Shown here: piece by piece, positions 1 through 10,717 of the stretch | Layout of the letters: every line of letters starts with the position of its first letter | Position numbering within the stretch: the first letter of the stretch is position 1 | Assembly: GCA_013399895.1 (NCBI GenBank) | Contig: VXBA01001570.1 | Coordinates: 631,488 to 695,487, forward strand | Reading direction: 5' to 3' | Source: Serilophus lunatus | Taxonomy: Eukaryota > Chordata > Aves > Passeriformes > Eurylaimidae | Length of the DNA: 64,000 bases | Program-made: the position numbers and the translations under genes | Notes under the pieces: model-generated | What the model saw: the letters and a program-made list of their open reading frames with translations, nothing else | Told to the model about the DNA's origin: nothing | Databases searched by the model: none

Positions 1-852
1 ACAATCTCCCTCTCGAGGAAAAAGCCACGTGGCTTGGTGGGGTCCCTGCCCTCTGCACACACAGGCTGCCCTTCAGCTGGCCAAGGGGAACTGGAGAGAC
101 CCCTTGGGAAGAGGAGAGAAGGGGGAGCGCAGGGAGTGAGGGTGAGGCTGTGTGGCCAGAGGGACTGGGGCCCAGGTGCTGCCCACTGCGCCTGGCACAC
201 GCTGGCATTGCTCTAATGAAGACAAGCCCTGGCACAGGCGCTGGCCAAGTTTCCTCACAGGCCAGTGGATCCTGTTCCTTATCCAATTCCTACACATGCT
301 CCTCCTGGCCCCGGCTCAGCTCTGCTAATGGCTCCAGAGCTGGAAAAGAGGAGGGAAAGCAAAGATAAAGGGACAGAGACAACAGCGGGAGAAGGCAGGG
401 AATGCTCCCCAGACAGAGCCTGGGAGAGGGGGCTTTGGTGGGCTGCCGTGAGTGGCAGGACTGGGCAAGAGGAAGGAAGGAGGTGACTTCATCTCATACC
501 AGAGAGCTGACAGCCAGCAAAGGATAAAAGGCTGGGAATCCCTCGGCTCTAGAGAGGAGACCTCTCAGCTGCCAAGAGCGGGGAGGGAGAAGGGGAGCTG
601 GGGTTTGAATTGCAAGCTCAGCTCCTGCCCGTGGTCTTTCCCACGCCAGTGAAAAAAAAAAAAATCAGAAGAGTGGCCCAAGTGACAGGCGGGATGTCTG
701 GGAAGGAGCCGGCTGCCTCCCTCCTCGCCGGCTGCCAGGAGGCTGCAGGGCACTGCGGGGCAGGGATGGAGAGAACATCTGCGGCTGCTGAACCTCCCAT
801 CCATCACAGCCAGCGCTGGGGACACCTCTGAGCACCGGCTACTGCAGAGCCT
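1..852. other. Noncoding flank, no gene recognised
   Basis: This stretch is GC-moderate and purine-rich on the plus strand (many 'gggaga/gaggga' runs) up to about 600, with a short A13-like run near 651-663. No frame has protein-like composition or convincing splice borders, and no CR1 sequence is visible. Nothing functional can be named. Confidence 0.5.
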
Positions 853-855
853 CCT

Positions 856-951
856 CACCTCTGCCTGCACCTCTNGCACCTCTGCCTGCACCTCTGCCTG
901 CACCTCTGCTGCACCTCTGCCTGCACCTCTGCCTGCACCTCTGCCTGCCCT
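856..951. repeat. 12-bp minisatellite (CACCTCTGCCTG)n
   Basis: A tandem array of about eight copies of a 12-bp unit, cacctctgcctg. Two units are irregular: one is broken at the unresolved base (N) at 875 and another is two bases short near 901-910. The unit is a multiple of three, so the minus strand gives a spurious open frame with a four-residue repeat (V-Q-A-E). This is a tandem repeat, not a gene. The N inside it probably reflects collapsed or ambiguous read coverage. Confidence 0.9.
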
Positions 952-959
952 GCCCAGCT

Positions 960-1393
960 TGTTACAGACTCGCTGGGGTTGGAAAAGCCCTCCAAGATCG
1001 TTGAGCGTTCCCCCAGCACTGCCAAGGCCAGCACTGCCCCATGTCCCCAAGTGCCACGTCCTCAGCTTTTAATCCCCCCAGGGATGAGAACTCCTCCACT
1101 GCCCTGGGCAGTCTGTGCCAAGGTTTGACAACACTTTGGGTGTAGAAATGTTTCCTAATATCCAAGCTAAACCTCCCCTGGTGCAACCTGAGGCCATTTC
1201 CTCTCATCCTGTCCCTTGTTCCCTGGGAGCAGAGCCTGACCCCCACCTGGGTGCATCCTTCTCTCAGGGAGTTGGAGAGAACAAGAAGGTCCCCCTTGAG
1301 CCTCCTCCTCTCCAGGCAGAGCCCCCTCAGCTATTTCTCATCAAACTTGCACTCCAGACCCTTCCCCAGCTCCATTGCTCTCCTTTGCTCTGC
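960..1393 (-). mobile_element. CR1 LINE fragment (older subfamily), 3' part
   Basis: A truncated copy of the avian non-LTR retrotransposon CR1 on the minus strand. The plus strand shows the reverse complement of the CR1 3' region: 'ggttggaaaagccctccaag', then the 'ctaatatccaagctaaacct' block, then 'cttgagcctcctcctctcca'. On the minus strand a frame from about 1246 down to 962 retains the end of the CR1 reverse-transcriptase ORF, including GNGL, a relic of the LDIRK block (positions near 1160) and HRLPR. It is cut off at its 5' side and carries substitutions, so it is an inactive relic. Its 3' sequence differs from the 'ggtttgggttggaag' type seen elsewhere and matches the copy at 9012-9385, so both probably belong to one older subfamily. 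Confidence 0.9.
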
Positions 1394-1442
1394 ACATTTC
1401 CTCACTTTTCCCTGTGTTTGAACAAAGAAGCTCATGGCTGCT

Positions 1443-1518
1443 ATCACAGAACAGTTTGGCTTGGAAGGGACCTTCAAGGGTCATCTAGTCCAAACCTCCA
1501 AGTTTTGCTGCACCAGGT
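1443..1518 (-). mobile_element. CR1 LINE 3'-end fragment
   Basis: A short 5'-truncated CR1 terminus on the minus strand. The plus strand reads 'atcacagaacagtttggctt', then 'ggaagggaccttcaagg' and 'catctagtccaaacctcc'. Only about 75 bp of the 3' untranslated end remain. It lies 50 bp from the CR1 at 960-1393 in the same orientation, but both have their own 3' motif, so they are separate insertions. Confidence 0.85.
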
Positions 1519-1520
1519 TT

Positions 1521-2525
1521 AAAATCCTAAAAGGAGTATTACTTTTTCCACCCATTTCTCATTTTTTTTAGCTGTTATTCCAAACCTCAGGCTCAACCTC
1601 CAGATGCCATTTGGAAAAAGCCCCACAAACGTAATCAAAGTAATTACCACCTATACTTCAAACATTACATTATCAAGCCAACCAGCTCCCCATTGAAGAC
1701 AATTAATCTGCACACAGGCACCAAAAGAAACTGTCAGCAATTAGAAGTGGAAGCACAACTTTGTAGTTAATTGGGAATATTGCACCTCTGTTACATGTTT
1801 AATTAGTTGATGGAGTGTGTCCCTTCTCAGGCATTTTTCTTTTTAAATTATACCTGAAATTCATTCCTCAGCCCTCCAACTTTTTTTTTTTTTTCCAGTG
1901 CAATAAAATAAAGGAAATAAATAAAGTGTGTAATCTGAAACCTATTCTGCCTCTCCCTTAGTTTGCAGCTTGTAGTGTGCACGGTTTATAGACCTCCAAG
2001 AGATAAGGAGGAAAAGTTCCTTCATTTTTTTCAGAGTTTCTTTTTTTTTTTTTTTTCATTCTTAATCTGATTTTAAGACCTTGCTTCTGCATTTTCACAC
2101 TTCTGCCATAAATCTAATTTTCATCCTGTTTCACTTGGGATTATCAGGTGAATGAACAGGAGGGCCCAGGGCTGAGCAGAGCCAGGCACACGCTCTGATA
2201 CATTAATTTCAACACTTATTTTACAAAGGTTCTAAATTTTATCTTTGCATAATGATGCTGCTTTGCATATCTATAGCTGCTTTCATCCCATGATCTCAGT
2301 GCATTCTGCAGACTGTTCATTAAGTCTCAAAACATCCCAGTGAAGTCAATAGGAGAGTTTATTGGGGTGGAGTTTATCTAATTTGCAGGAGAAAAAGGGT
2401 AAACTGAGACTGGGGGAGACTGAAGAGGTGTTTACAGGTGTGGGACAGCACAAGGTGTGTTACAGGAGCTTTGCCTTTGTAAACTCTATAGAGAAAGACA
2501 TATCACAGTTCATGCATCTCTTGGA
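1521..2525. other. AT-rich noncoding block, possibly conserved
   Basis: About 1 kb of AT-rich sequence with no open frame of interest and no transposon that I recognise. It contains several TAAT/ATTA cores ('aagtaattacc', 'gacaattaatctg', 'gtttaattagttgatgg') and T-tracts at about 1880-1895 and 2040-2056. Dense homeodomain-type cores in unique AT-rich DNA are common in vertebrate conserved noncoding elements. That reading is inference; no alignment was possible. Confidence 0.3.
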
Positions 2526-2529
2526 CCAA

Positions 2530-2664
2530 CAGCTGCACATCCCTGGAAGTGTCCAAGGCCAGGCTGGAGCAACTTGGGATAGTGGAAGGTGTCCCTGCCC
2601 ATGGCAGGGGTGGCACTGGATGAGCTTTAAGAGCCCTTCCACTCCAAACCTTTCTATGATCCCT
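2530..2664 (+). mobile_element. CR1 LINE 3'-end fragment
   Basis: A plus-strand CR1 3' terminus: 'ccctggaagtgtccaaggcc', 'gagcaacttgggatagtgg', 'aaggtgtccctgcc', then 'cttccactccaaacctttct' and a terminal 'atgatccctgg' in place of the usual ATTCTATG repeat. It is strongly 5'-truncated (about 135 bp) and non-functional. The 'gggatagtgg' plus 'aaggtgtccctgcc' variant is the one that recurs in this window and suggests a passerine-type CR1. Confidence 0.92.
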
Positions 2665-3683
2665 GGTTACCAAATAACTCTGGTGTGGTTTTACACCCCA
2701 TCCCACACAGTTGTCTCAGGGTTGCTGGTACCCACAGCTCCTCCAGCCCATATTCCCCTGTGATTTCATGCCAACACACCTCTCCCAGCATAGCCCAGGT
2801 CTCAAACACTCTGGAGATGGCACCAGAGGGTTCCTTTGCTTGGGGTGGGTGTTTGCTTTTGTCATCCTTGGCGTCGTTTTCCAAACACTCTGAAATGAAA
2901 ACATTTTTATACCCAGAAGGGCCTATTTTTCATCACCTCAGAGCAGCACAGACCAAGAATAACTTGCTGAAAGCTAACAATTCCACACGCTGGCCCAAGG
3001 CAAGAGGCAGCATGGTGAGATAGGCCTGTTTCCATGAGCAGAAAAACATCTCAGGGCCCATCCCTAACAGCAGCCCTGATGAATATCCACTCCCACACCA
3101 CGGAAATTGCAGCATGGGTGGCACACGTGGTCCTATGTGCCAAATCCAATGAGCCTTGCTCCATCTCCAAGAGAAAACTGCCAAAATCTCATCACTTCAA
3201 GCAGAAAGATCCAGCCTAGAGGAATTCAGCGTGCCTGGAGGATTGCTGGGAGAAACCACAACAACAAACCTGCAAAGAACTGAGCTGGCAAAGCCAAGAA
3301 CACCAACGCAGCTGCCATCCTTCCCACCGGCCTTTGGAAAAGTCTTTTCTGTGTTATTGAATGTCATTGCCTTGTTTGGAGCATTGTTGCAAGAGGCAAC
3401 ATCCTGGTTGCAAATTAGTAACTTCATTTTGTTGTTTGCTGGGGTAAAACCATCCAAGTTACAACTCAGGTTTGGAAAAGGGAGGAAACATTTGCAACAG
3501 TTGAGCTGGTGAGAAAAAAAAAATCACTTTTCAAGTTGCCTGAGAACAGCTGCAGACTTTAAAGGGCAGGAATTTGTGTGGGTGAGTCTGCATCGTTCTC
3601 CATCCTTGGGCAGGAGGAATTTCAGCAGCTTGGGAGGACCCTGGTGGGGTTATATCTGTGTTTGCCTCTTCTCCCGTCTCCAG
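2665..3683. other. Noncoding stretch upstream of candidate exon
   Basis: No further transposon is visible. The last 25 bases (about 3659-3683) form a pyrimidine-rich tract ending in CAG and are read as the acceptor of the exon that follows. A possible splice donor (ATG|GTGAGA at about 3013) and another (TGG|GTGAGTCTG at about 3580) are present. I could not build an upstream exon in matching phase that looks coding, so this is most simply an intron or intergenic flank. Confidence 0.35.
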
Positions 3684-3834
3684 CTACCTCATGAACCATC
3701 TTGTGGGGATGGAAGCAGATGAGAGAGATCACAGAAACTACCAGTACCATGAGGTCATTGCAATTCCAGGCTGGCAGCAGCACAAGCTGTTCCGATACCA
3801 CTTTGTGCATCGGCCGAAACACAAACGGCATTGA
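3684..3834 (+). CDS. Candidate terminal coding exon of unidentified gene
   Basis: A 151-bp stretch directly after a textbook acceptor (pyrimidine-rich tract then 'ccgtctccag' at 3674-3683) reads open for 49 codons to TGA at 3832-3834. The reading frame begins with the last base of a split codon. The encoded piece begins YLMNHLVGMEADERDH, continues through a hydrophobic, strand-like EVIAIPGW segment (W and G conserved-looking), and ends in a strongly basic tail, HRPKHKRH. It is rich in His, Tyr and Arg and has no Cys. Four CpGs survive in its last 45 bases although the surroundings are CpG-poor, which fits coding constraint. I do not recognise the family. A basic C-terminal tail is common in secreted, heparin-binding or matrix proteins, but that is only a guess. 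Upstream exons would lie further left, possibly outside the window. Against it: a 49-codon open frame after an AG can arise by chance, and I noticed no AATAAA in the next 2 kb. Confidence 0.45.
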
Positions 3835-5633
3835 AGTCAAAGGGAATTCATCCACCAGGCTTTGGATCAGCCTGCAAAGCACATGGAGCGCGTGGGTGCT
3901 TTCTTTTTTTGCCAGGGACAATCCAAGCAAAACTCAACCTCCTTCTTCCTTCAGCTGAAAGAAAGCATCAACAGAAGACAGAGATTTTGGCCTGAAAAGG
4001 AGCCAAGTGCTGCTGAATTCTGGCCCGTGGTCCTTGCACGAAGGATAATGAGAATTACTGAAGTGCTTTTGAAAAGCGCCTTGAGATTGTGCCATTTTAT
4101 GTCCTGCTGGAAAACAAGGATTCAGGAACAGCCAGACTGAGCAGGGCAAGTCTCCCACGCTAGCCATGAGGTTGCAGACCTGTCCTCCCTGCTGTTTGGG
4201 CATTTGGGGCCATTTCAGTGCAACCCCAAGACTTTTCCTCACTCTGAGCCTCTCTGGCAGATGGGGACAGCCAGGCTGCTCTGAGAATGGGCTGGGATAG
4301 CAAAGGGATGTAGCAACAGGAGGGAGAGGAGTCTTTTCATCTGATAAAAAACATCCTCAAAAGGACCCTTGCTATGCATTGTATCCTCAGCTAGACCTCG
4401 ACACACCACCTCTGATGAATGAATTGATTTCACCCCCTTTCCTCCTGACACACATCCCCCTTATTCAGCAGAAAGCAGGTATTTGAAACCTCCCTGGGCT
4501 GGTCCATCTCTGACAGCCCATGGAATGAGCTGTTTCAGGCAAAGATGCAAATCCTTTCCTATCAAATCAAATGTCTTTTTGAAAGTTATAACATAATCTT
4601 CTCAAAGGGAAATTTCCATCTTGTCCTCTCCTTTAGAGCTGAGCTTGTGCCCTAAAGCAGGAGGACTTCACCTCAATTCCAACACTCAGAGATGCTTTTA
4701 AATCCTTACTTTGTAGCTCTGGCCACTCTAGTAACTCCCTGTGATAAAGGGAAATCTCTTTGCTGGAGAACTGTGCAAAACAGCTTGCCTGAAAGGCAGC
4801 CACACTCTCACATGCTTGACCTGCTTTTCTCACAACCTGAAAAGACCCACGCCAGGAGCAAACCCAGCACCACCAGCACCGTGCTGGGTACACCCCGGGC
4901 TCTGCCTCGGCACAATTCAGCTGTGGAGAGATGATGGAGAGACAGCTTGCTGTGCCACGAGGGTACAAGGGGAGAAAAAGGAAAAGAAACCCAACTTTTC
5001 CCGTTCTGCTCCCAATTTTGTTTTCCTGGCAGGCTGGTGCCTCTTCTCAGCCCACCCACAGCCAGCGGCTCGACCCCACCGTGTGCTGCTTTCAGGCAAA
5101 CAGCTGGGCAGGTCCTGTGTACCAGCAGGTTTGGGGAGTTGCCAGCCACTGACTGCATCTCTGTTCCCCCCAGTCTTGGAAAGGAGGGGTTTCCATGGCA
5201 CAGAAGGGAGAGCAGGGAGAGTGGATGCTCAGGGACATTCTGAAAAGCTCCAAGTTTCACCTGTTGCCTCAGACACTTGTTGCACAGGGTGGGCATTTTT
5301 GGGGGCAGGGTGCTGAGAGATGTTGCCTGAGGATGCTGAGGACTTTCAGAACCTGAAATATGGAGCCCAAACAGCCTGGGGAAATGAAGGTGAGGACAAG
5401 AGCAAATCCCTCTGTCCCCATTCCTCAGTGAATCCTTCAGGAGATGTGGGTGATCCTGAGCCATGTCCTACCTTACACACCAATGCTGGGACAGCCCCAG
5501 GGCAGGGTATAGATTCTGTCCTGAGCTGGTGTGGTGATGCCATTGCAACAACCCTCTGTCAGCTCCCCTGGGCTGTGCAGCACTCTCTTCCCTGCTGCCC
5601 ATGGAGTCAATGACCCCCTTGTCCTACCAAACA
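3835..5633. other. Noncoding stretch after the candidate exon
   Basis: If the exon at 3684-3834 is real, the first part of this block would be its 3' untranslated region. No canonical AATAAA or ATTAAA was noticed before about 6535, so the transcript end cannot be placed. Overlapping frames of 191 codons (plus, 4741-5316) and 218 codons (minus, 4808-5464) cover opposite strands of the same GC-richer segment. They lack recognisable domains and look like chance frames. Confidence 0.4.
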
Positions 5634-6062
5634 GAATCCCAGAATGGTTTGGGTTGGAAGAACTGTAAAGCTTATCTGATTCTACCCCCTGCCATGAGCA
5701 GGGACACCTCCCACTATCCCAGGTTGCTCCAACCTGGCCTTGGACACTTCCAGGGATGGGGCAGCCACAGCTTCTCTGGGCACCCTGTGCCAGGGCCTCC
5801 CCACCCTCACAGAGAAGAATTTCCTCCTAGTCTCCCATGTAGCCCGGCCCTCTGGCCATGGGAAGCCATCCCCCCTCATCCTCCCACTCCAGGCCCTTGT
5901 AAAACAGTTCCTCTCCAGATTTCTTGTGGGCACTTCAGGTGCTGAAAGCCTCTTCTTCTCCAGGCTGAACAATCCTAATTCTCTCAGCCTTTTCTCATAA
6001 TGGAGGTGTTCCTGCCCTCTAATCATCTTGATGGGTTCCTTTGGACTTGCTCCAACAATGAC
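5634..6062 (-). mobile_element. CR1 LINE fragment, 3' part with RT C-terminus relic
   Basis: A minus-strand CR1 copy of about 430 bp. The plus strand runs 'cagaatggtttgggttggaa', 'gggacacctcccactatccc', 'cttccagggatggggcagcc', 'ctctgggcaccctgtgcca', then 'ctccaggctgaacaatccta' and 'ctcataatggaggtgttcct'. The minus-strand frame across it keeps weak traces of the CR1 ORF2 end (HRVPREAV near 5790; HLHYEKRLRELGLFSLE near 5990). It is 5'-truncated with many substitutions and is inactive. Confidence 0.93.
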
Positions 6063-9011
6063 CTGAGACCTGTCCATGACAATTTGCAACCACCTCCAGC
6101 CTCTTGTGATCTGGTCACACTCAGACAATGGTCAAGGGATAAAGTGGAGACACAACATTGCTTATGGGGGTCTACCAAGTGGTAGAGAAATGGGGACCAC
6201 CCAAAGCCTGAAGGTTTTGTTACTCTGGATGTGCCCAGGATGGTTACTGTGGATGTGCCCTAGATTGCTTTGCTCTGGGGTGGTGTTTCCCACGAGGACA
6301 TACTTTTAGAGCCATGGTGAGCCCAGGAGCTACTCTGTGCTCTGAAATACCATGGTGGGACCTCTCCCACCACACTGTGCGGACCAGAGAGCTGAGAAAG
6401 GACCTATTCCATTTGCAGAGCTCTGTGCTGGGGAAACTCTGGCTTGGCCCCCAGAAGGAATTTTCAGAAGAGCTGTTTGTCAGCTGCTTCCACACAGAGG
6501 AAGGGCTGGGATTTTACACCACAAGCCTCCTCCAGAATAAAAACCAGACAGGCAAGTAGATTTATTCCACACAAACCTCAGGGGATCACAACTGCCCCAT
6601 GGAAGGAGACCTGCCTGAGAGAGTGTTTTTTAACTGGCATGCAAGAACACAGCAGCCTCGCCAAAATTACCTTGGAGCATGGAAAATTGAGCAGATCCTT
6701 GGCTGGATTAAACAATGGCATCAGCAAATGCCTAGTTTGAGAAAGGAGGGGGAAAGCAGAGATGAGGGCTCTGACTTAGGGACCACCCAAGAGATGAAAG
6801 AGGCTGAGCCCTGCAGCCTTGGCTGTCCCTGCATCAAATTCAGAGGCTGTGATGAGCCCCCAGCCTGATCTAGTTGCAAATGATTTCAGTGGGATTTTAG
6901 ATCCAAGGGAGTGGGATCTGATCTCATTCCTCCCTTCACCAAAGACGTATTTGCATGTGAGAAATCATCCCTAGGGATGACCGGTATTTTCACAGATTTC
7001 GTTTTAATACATCTTGTTTACCTGTCTCCAAATTGCAGGAATCATTTTCATTTCTTTGCTGCTACATTTTCCACAGAAGCTTTGCTAAAAATCAAAACTG
7101 TCTTTGAAACAGATATCGAGCATGTTTTGTTTCCTGACAACCACACGTAGAGATTCAATTTGTATACGCTTCGTGGTGAATATGTCACACTGTGATTGCT
7201 CACACATTAACTGACACAGCAGAGCTGGGTGGGAGATGTTTTATCTATTCCACAAGAATTTCAGAGACTAATAAAAAACACCAATGGGTTTAAAAGTGAC
7301 CTTGATGTGTTGTAATGTGTAAGACAAAAGGGTTTCCTATTTAATTAGCCAAAATGTTAGATCAAAAATGATGCTTCAGATTTTGAAATGAGTCAGTGTG
7401 GAAACTTACAACTATTTTTTTTTTCTCCTTCAAAATTAAAAGGATTCCAAATTGGGAAATTGAAAAGAAAAATTTTGGGAGAATGAATTTGTGTCTCACG
7501 AATGAGTTGTACCAAACTGGACATTTTCTTCTGGAGCCCAAATCAGAAGATGTGACCCTGATCCAGCTGCTTTTGCCGAAAGCATCACCCCAACAAGTGC
7601 TCTTCTTGTGACAAAACTGGCTCATTTCCTCTAGAAAAACACACATAAAAATCAACTTCCACACACTGGTTCAGACAGAGAGTAAACCTGTGTTGCTTAT
7701 TATCCTGCATGTAAGGGCATAACCCTCCCCTTGATCTCCATTCAAGGGAGAAGGGAAATTCCAATGTTTCAGAGGCTTTGTTATTACCTCGAGTAGTACA
7801 GCAGCAACCAGAGAGAGCATCCAGCAAGACAAGACAGAGGATGGGTTTTGGAGACAGGGCACAGCAGCTCAAACATAGAGTAGGTCTGTGAAGCTGAGCT
7901 GGAGAACTCCCAGCAGCCAACCTTTCATCTGCCCATCAGCATTCCTGCAGAGGGAATTGCAGAGTCAGAAAAACCAACGGAAAAGGAGAACAAGAAAAAA
8001 TAATAATCAAACCTCACATTCATTTTCATGGTATAAACACAAGATTTGCCCTGAATGCAGATCTGTGAGCAGCCATTTTCACTGTGAGTCAAATCTGCTC
8101 CAGCTGCACCATGTGCTGTTCTGTGGTGGAGCAGGCAGGGTGTCTGATCCCTGCTCCTGCTGCACCTCCTCCATCCTCCTATTTTCACACCAACAACCCC
8201 ACTCTTTGAATTTTAAACTCATCAGACCTTATTCATCTGGCCATTAGTCTAATTCCCCCTTAGAGCTGCCCAAGTCTCAGTGCACACACATTTGATGTCC
8301 CTGACACACTAGGAGTGTCCCTGTTGCCCTCCCTGCCAGCACTCATATTCCCATCTGCAGTTCACAGCCACATTCCTGTCTCTGCTCCAGTGCTTTCCCT
8401 TGGTGTCCATCAGCACTGAAACCTTTCTGCTCCTCACATTCATCTGTCTGATCTCACTTTCATCACGGCTGGCCAACAACCCCCGCCCCCAACTCTCTGC
8501 AGCCATGGGGATGTTGATGGCTGGAGGTGGCAGGCAGGTGTGGAGACAGAGTGGAAAAGAGGGAAATGCATGGTTTTGAAGTGAAGCTGAGCTCTGGGGC
8601 TAACTGGGTGATGAATAATGGCAGGTGGGTGCTTAACCACATCCCGCTCTCCTCTCTGCCCGCTGCAGTGCTGGAGTGGCAGCTCCATCCCAGGGAAAGC
8701 TGTTTCAAGGTTACTTAAGCGATAAATTATGTTATGTGCTCAACAGCCCCAGCAATAACACCCACCCATGGCTTGCTCATCCTCCCCATTTGTTTTCCCC
8801 TTGCAGGTGCGTGGCTGAAAAGCTGCTCCAGCTTTCACCTCGTTATGGGGAAGGAGGAGTTGTCTCTACTCAAGGAGCTGCAGGAACAGCTACAGCTCAA
8901 TAATGAAAATCACAGGGGCCAGATCCTCCCCCAGCACCAGCTCTATGTGCTCCAGCAAAGTTCTGGGTGCTCTCTTGATTTATGCCAGCCATGGATCTAC
9001 TTTGTGCAGCA
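6063..9011. other. Noncoding stretch, no gene recognised
   Basis: Unique sequence between two CR1 copies. It holds a 24-bp direct duplication (6219-6266) and an AT-rich portion at about 6900-7500 with a T9 run near 7417. A frame after a possible acceptor at about 8806 contains a short Glu/Gln-rich run, but it runs straight into the CR1 at 9012 and is not supported as an exon. No RNA gene was recognised. Confidence 0.4.
6219..6266. repeat. 24-bp tandem duplication
   Basis: Two adjacent 24-bp units, each beginning 'gttact(c/g)tggatgtgccc', differ at a few positions. This is a small local duplication of replication-slippage type with no sign of function. Confidence 0.75.
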
Positions 9012-9385
9012 CAGAGTCTGTAAGGTTGGAAAAGAGCTCTAAGGTCAAGGAGTCCAACCATTGACCCAACACTGTCACATTCACCACTAGAACATGTCCC
9101 CAAGTGCCTCATCCACACCTTTTTGAACACTTCCACAGATGGTGAATCCAACCCTTCCCTGGGTAGCCTGTTCCAATGCCTGGCCACCCTTTCAGTGAAG
9201 ATATTTTTTCCTAATATCCAACCTAAACCTCCCCATGGGCAACTTAAGGCCATTTTCTCTGTTCTTGTCACTTGTTACCTGAAAGAAGAGACCAACTCTC
9301 GCCTGCCTCCAACCTCCTTTTAGGGCGTTGTAGAGTGATAAGATCTCCTCTGAGCCTCCTTTACTCCAGGCTGTCACAAAACCAT
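9012..9385 (-). mobile_element. CR1 LINE fragment (older subfamily), 3' part
   Basis: A minus-strand CR1 copy. The plus strand shows 'taaggttggaaaagagctct', 'caaggagtccaaccattgac', 'acatgtccccaagtgcctca', 'ttcctaatatccaacctaaa' and 'cctcctttactccaggctgt'. The minus-strand frame retains KMALSCPWGG, then LGKNIFTERV and RHWNRLPREG, the recognisable C-terminal end of CR1 reverse transcriptase. It is the better-preserved sister of the copy at 960-1393 and shares the 'caagtgcc' variant. It is truncated at the 5' side and inactive. Confidence 0.93.
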
Positions 9386-10634
9386 CAGGGAAAAATGTCT
9401 GTATGGGATTCAAGCATGAGATAAAACCCACAAGGAACAGTGGCAGAGCTGCCGAAGGAGTAGAGTGATGCCCCTCAGTGCTCCAAACTGAAAATGAAAA
9501 TGAAAAGAAACTGTGAGTGCCTGATTCTCTCTCCAGTTTTAATTGTATATCAATGGAAGCACTCCCAGAGGACTCAATTATCACTTTTACTTGGTGATTC
9601 CAGGTAAAATCAGCAAGTTTCAATCCTGGAGATGTCTTTTCGTTCCCAGAGATGGACACTTTCTTTTTAGCACTGAGACAAGGAGCTGACCCAATCTCAC
9701 TCATACTCACCCAGCTATTCCTAGTTGGCTCTAAAAAAGTGATCTATCTATTCCTCCATCCCCCTGGCACAGAGCATCCTTGGGGAGAGCAGCAGGGATG
9801 TGTCCATTCCTCCTGTCTGTGTCAGCCCCTGGTGTGCCAGGCCCTTATAGGATGCTGCACAGGGGGTTGAGAACAACATGTCCAAACCATGTCCAATTAC
9901 ATGCAACTGTTTCTTCACTGCAAATAGATGGAGCAGCAGTTTCAGTCTCACATTCTAATTTCCAAAGTTATGTGTCCATTACAGCCAGGGAAAATAAAAA
10001 TGGATAAATGTGAGTTTGGATGCTCCATATGCCTCTGTTTGTGTGCTGCAGCAAGATCTGGGTTATAGGAAACATCACAGTAGACAGTTACAATTTCTTC
10101 CTGAATCCCAGAAAATGATGAGTTTAGCTGCAGATTCAGGTTTGAATCTTGTCTAGTTCTACCTCTGTATCACTTTGCTGCAGTGGACTTATCAACAATC
10201 TCCACCACGTGGAGGTGGGTAGTGGCATTCCCACACTGCAGGGGAACCACCAAAAAAAGCCATGATAAAAAAAAAGAGCCTGGGAAGACCATTAGGATCC
10301 GTTTCCAGAGAATGGAGTACAACCAGGTCCAGCAACTTCACAGATACAGGGGAAGGAGGGCCAAACATGGAGCTACCAATCATCTACCTCAGCATCTCAA
10401 TTAAAATTCCAGAGTCAAGAAGTAAAACAATTTTGTGGACATACATGAAAATTTGGCCTGAATTTCAAGGTCATGTGGTGAATTAGCAAGAAGAGGGCCC
10501 AGATGTCCTGAGCATGATCCTTTCCTACCCTACTCAGCATGGGCTCCCACAACCATTTGTGCAATTGCCTTATTGCATAGAGTGACTTATAGATGCTATT
10601 GTAAGCAGATCCAGTCAATATATTTATTTTCCTT
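9386..10634. other. Noncoding stretch, no gene recognised
   Basis: AT-moderate unique sequence with an A9 run at about 10265. No coding exon, RNA gene or transposon was recognised in it. Confidence 0.4.
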
Positions 10635-10717
10635 TTGATATACAGCTACAATAGGAAGCCATGCATGAAGTTTATTAAACCTGGCTAATTTTCTATCAGT
10701 TCTGCAAAGTATTGATT
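10635..10717. repeat. Non-CR1 interspersed repeat, copy 1
   Basis: This segment (starts 'ttgatatacagctacaatag', includes 'ggaagccatgcatgaagttt' and 'ctatcagttctg') is matched by a second copy at 53372-53453 in the same orientation. By eye about 9 of 83 aligned columns differ, counting a one-base gap. Similarity fades beyond 'attgatt', although both are followed 60-75 bp later by an A-rich run. It does not resemble CR1. I cannot name the family; an old SINE- or DNA-transposon-derived element kept under constraint is one possibility. Confidence 0.7.

Noticed and set aside
565..1050. Minus-strand 161-codon frame with a repeated VQAE-type motif
   Set aside because: The repeat is the translation of the 12-bp minisatellite and runs into a CR1 relic; it also contains an unresolved codon.
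4741..5464. Overlapping frames of 191 (plus) and 218 (minus) codons
   Set aside because: Opposite-strand frames over the same GC-richer segment, with no domain, no splice borders and low-information composition; best read as chance.
8806..9011. Possible exon with a Glu/Gln/Leu-rich run after a 'ccccttgcag' acceptor
   Set aside because: The frame continues directly into CR1 sequence, no donor is visible, and the composition alone is not enough.
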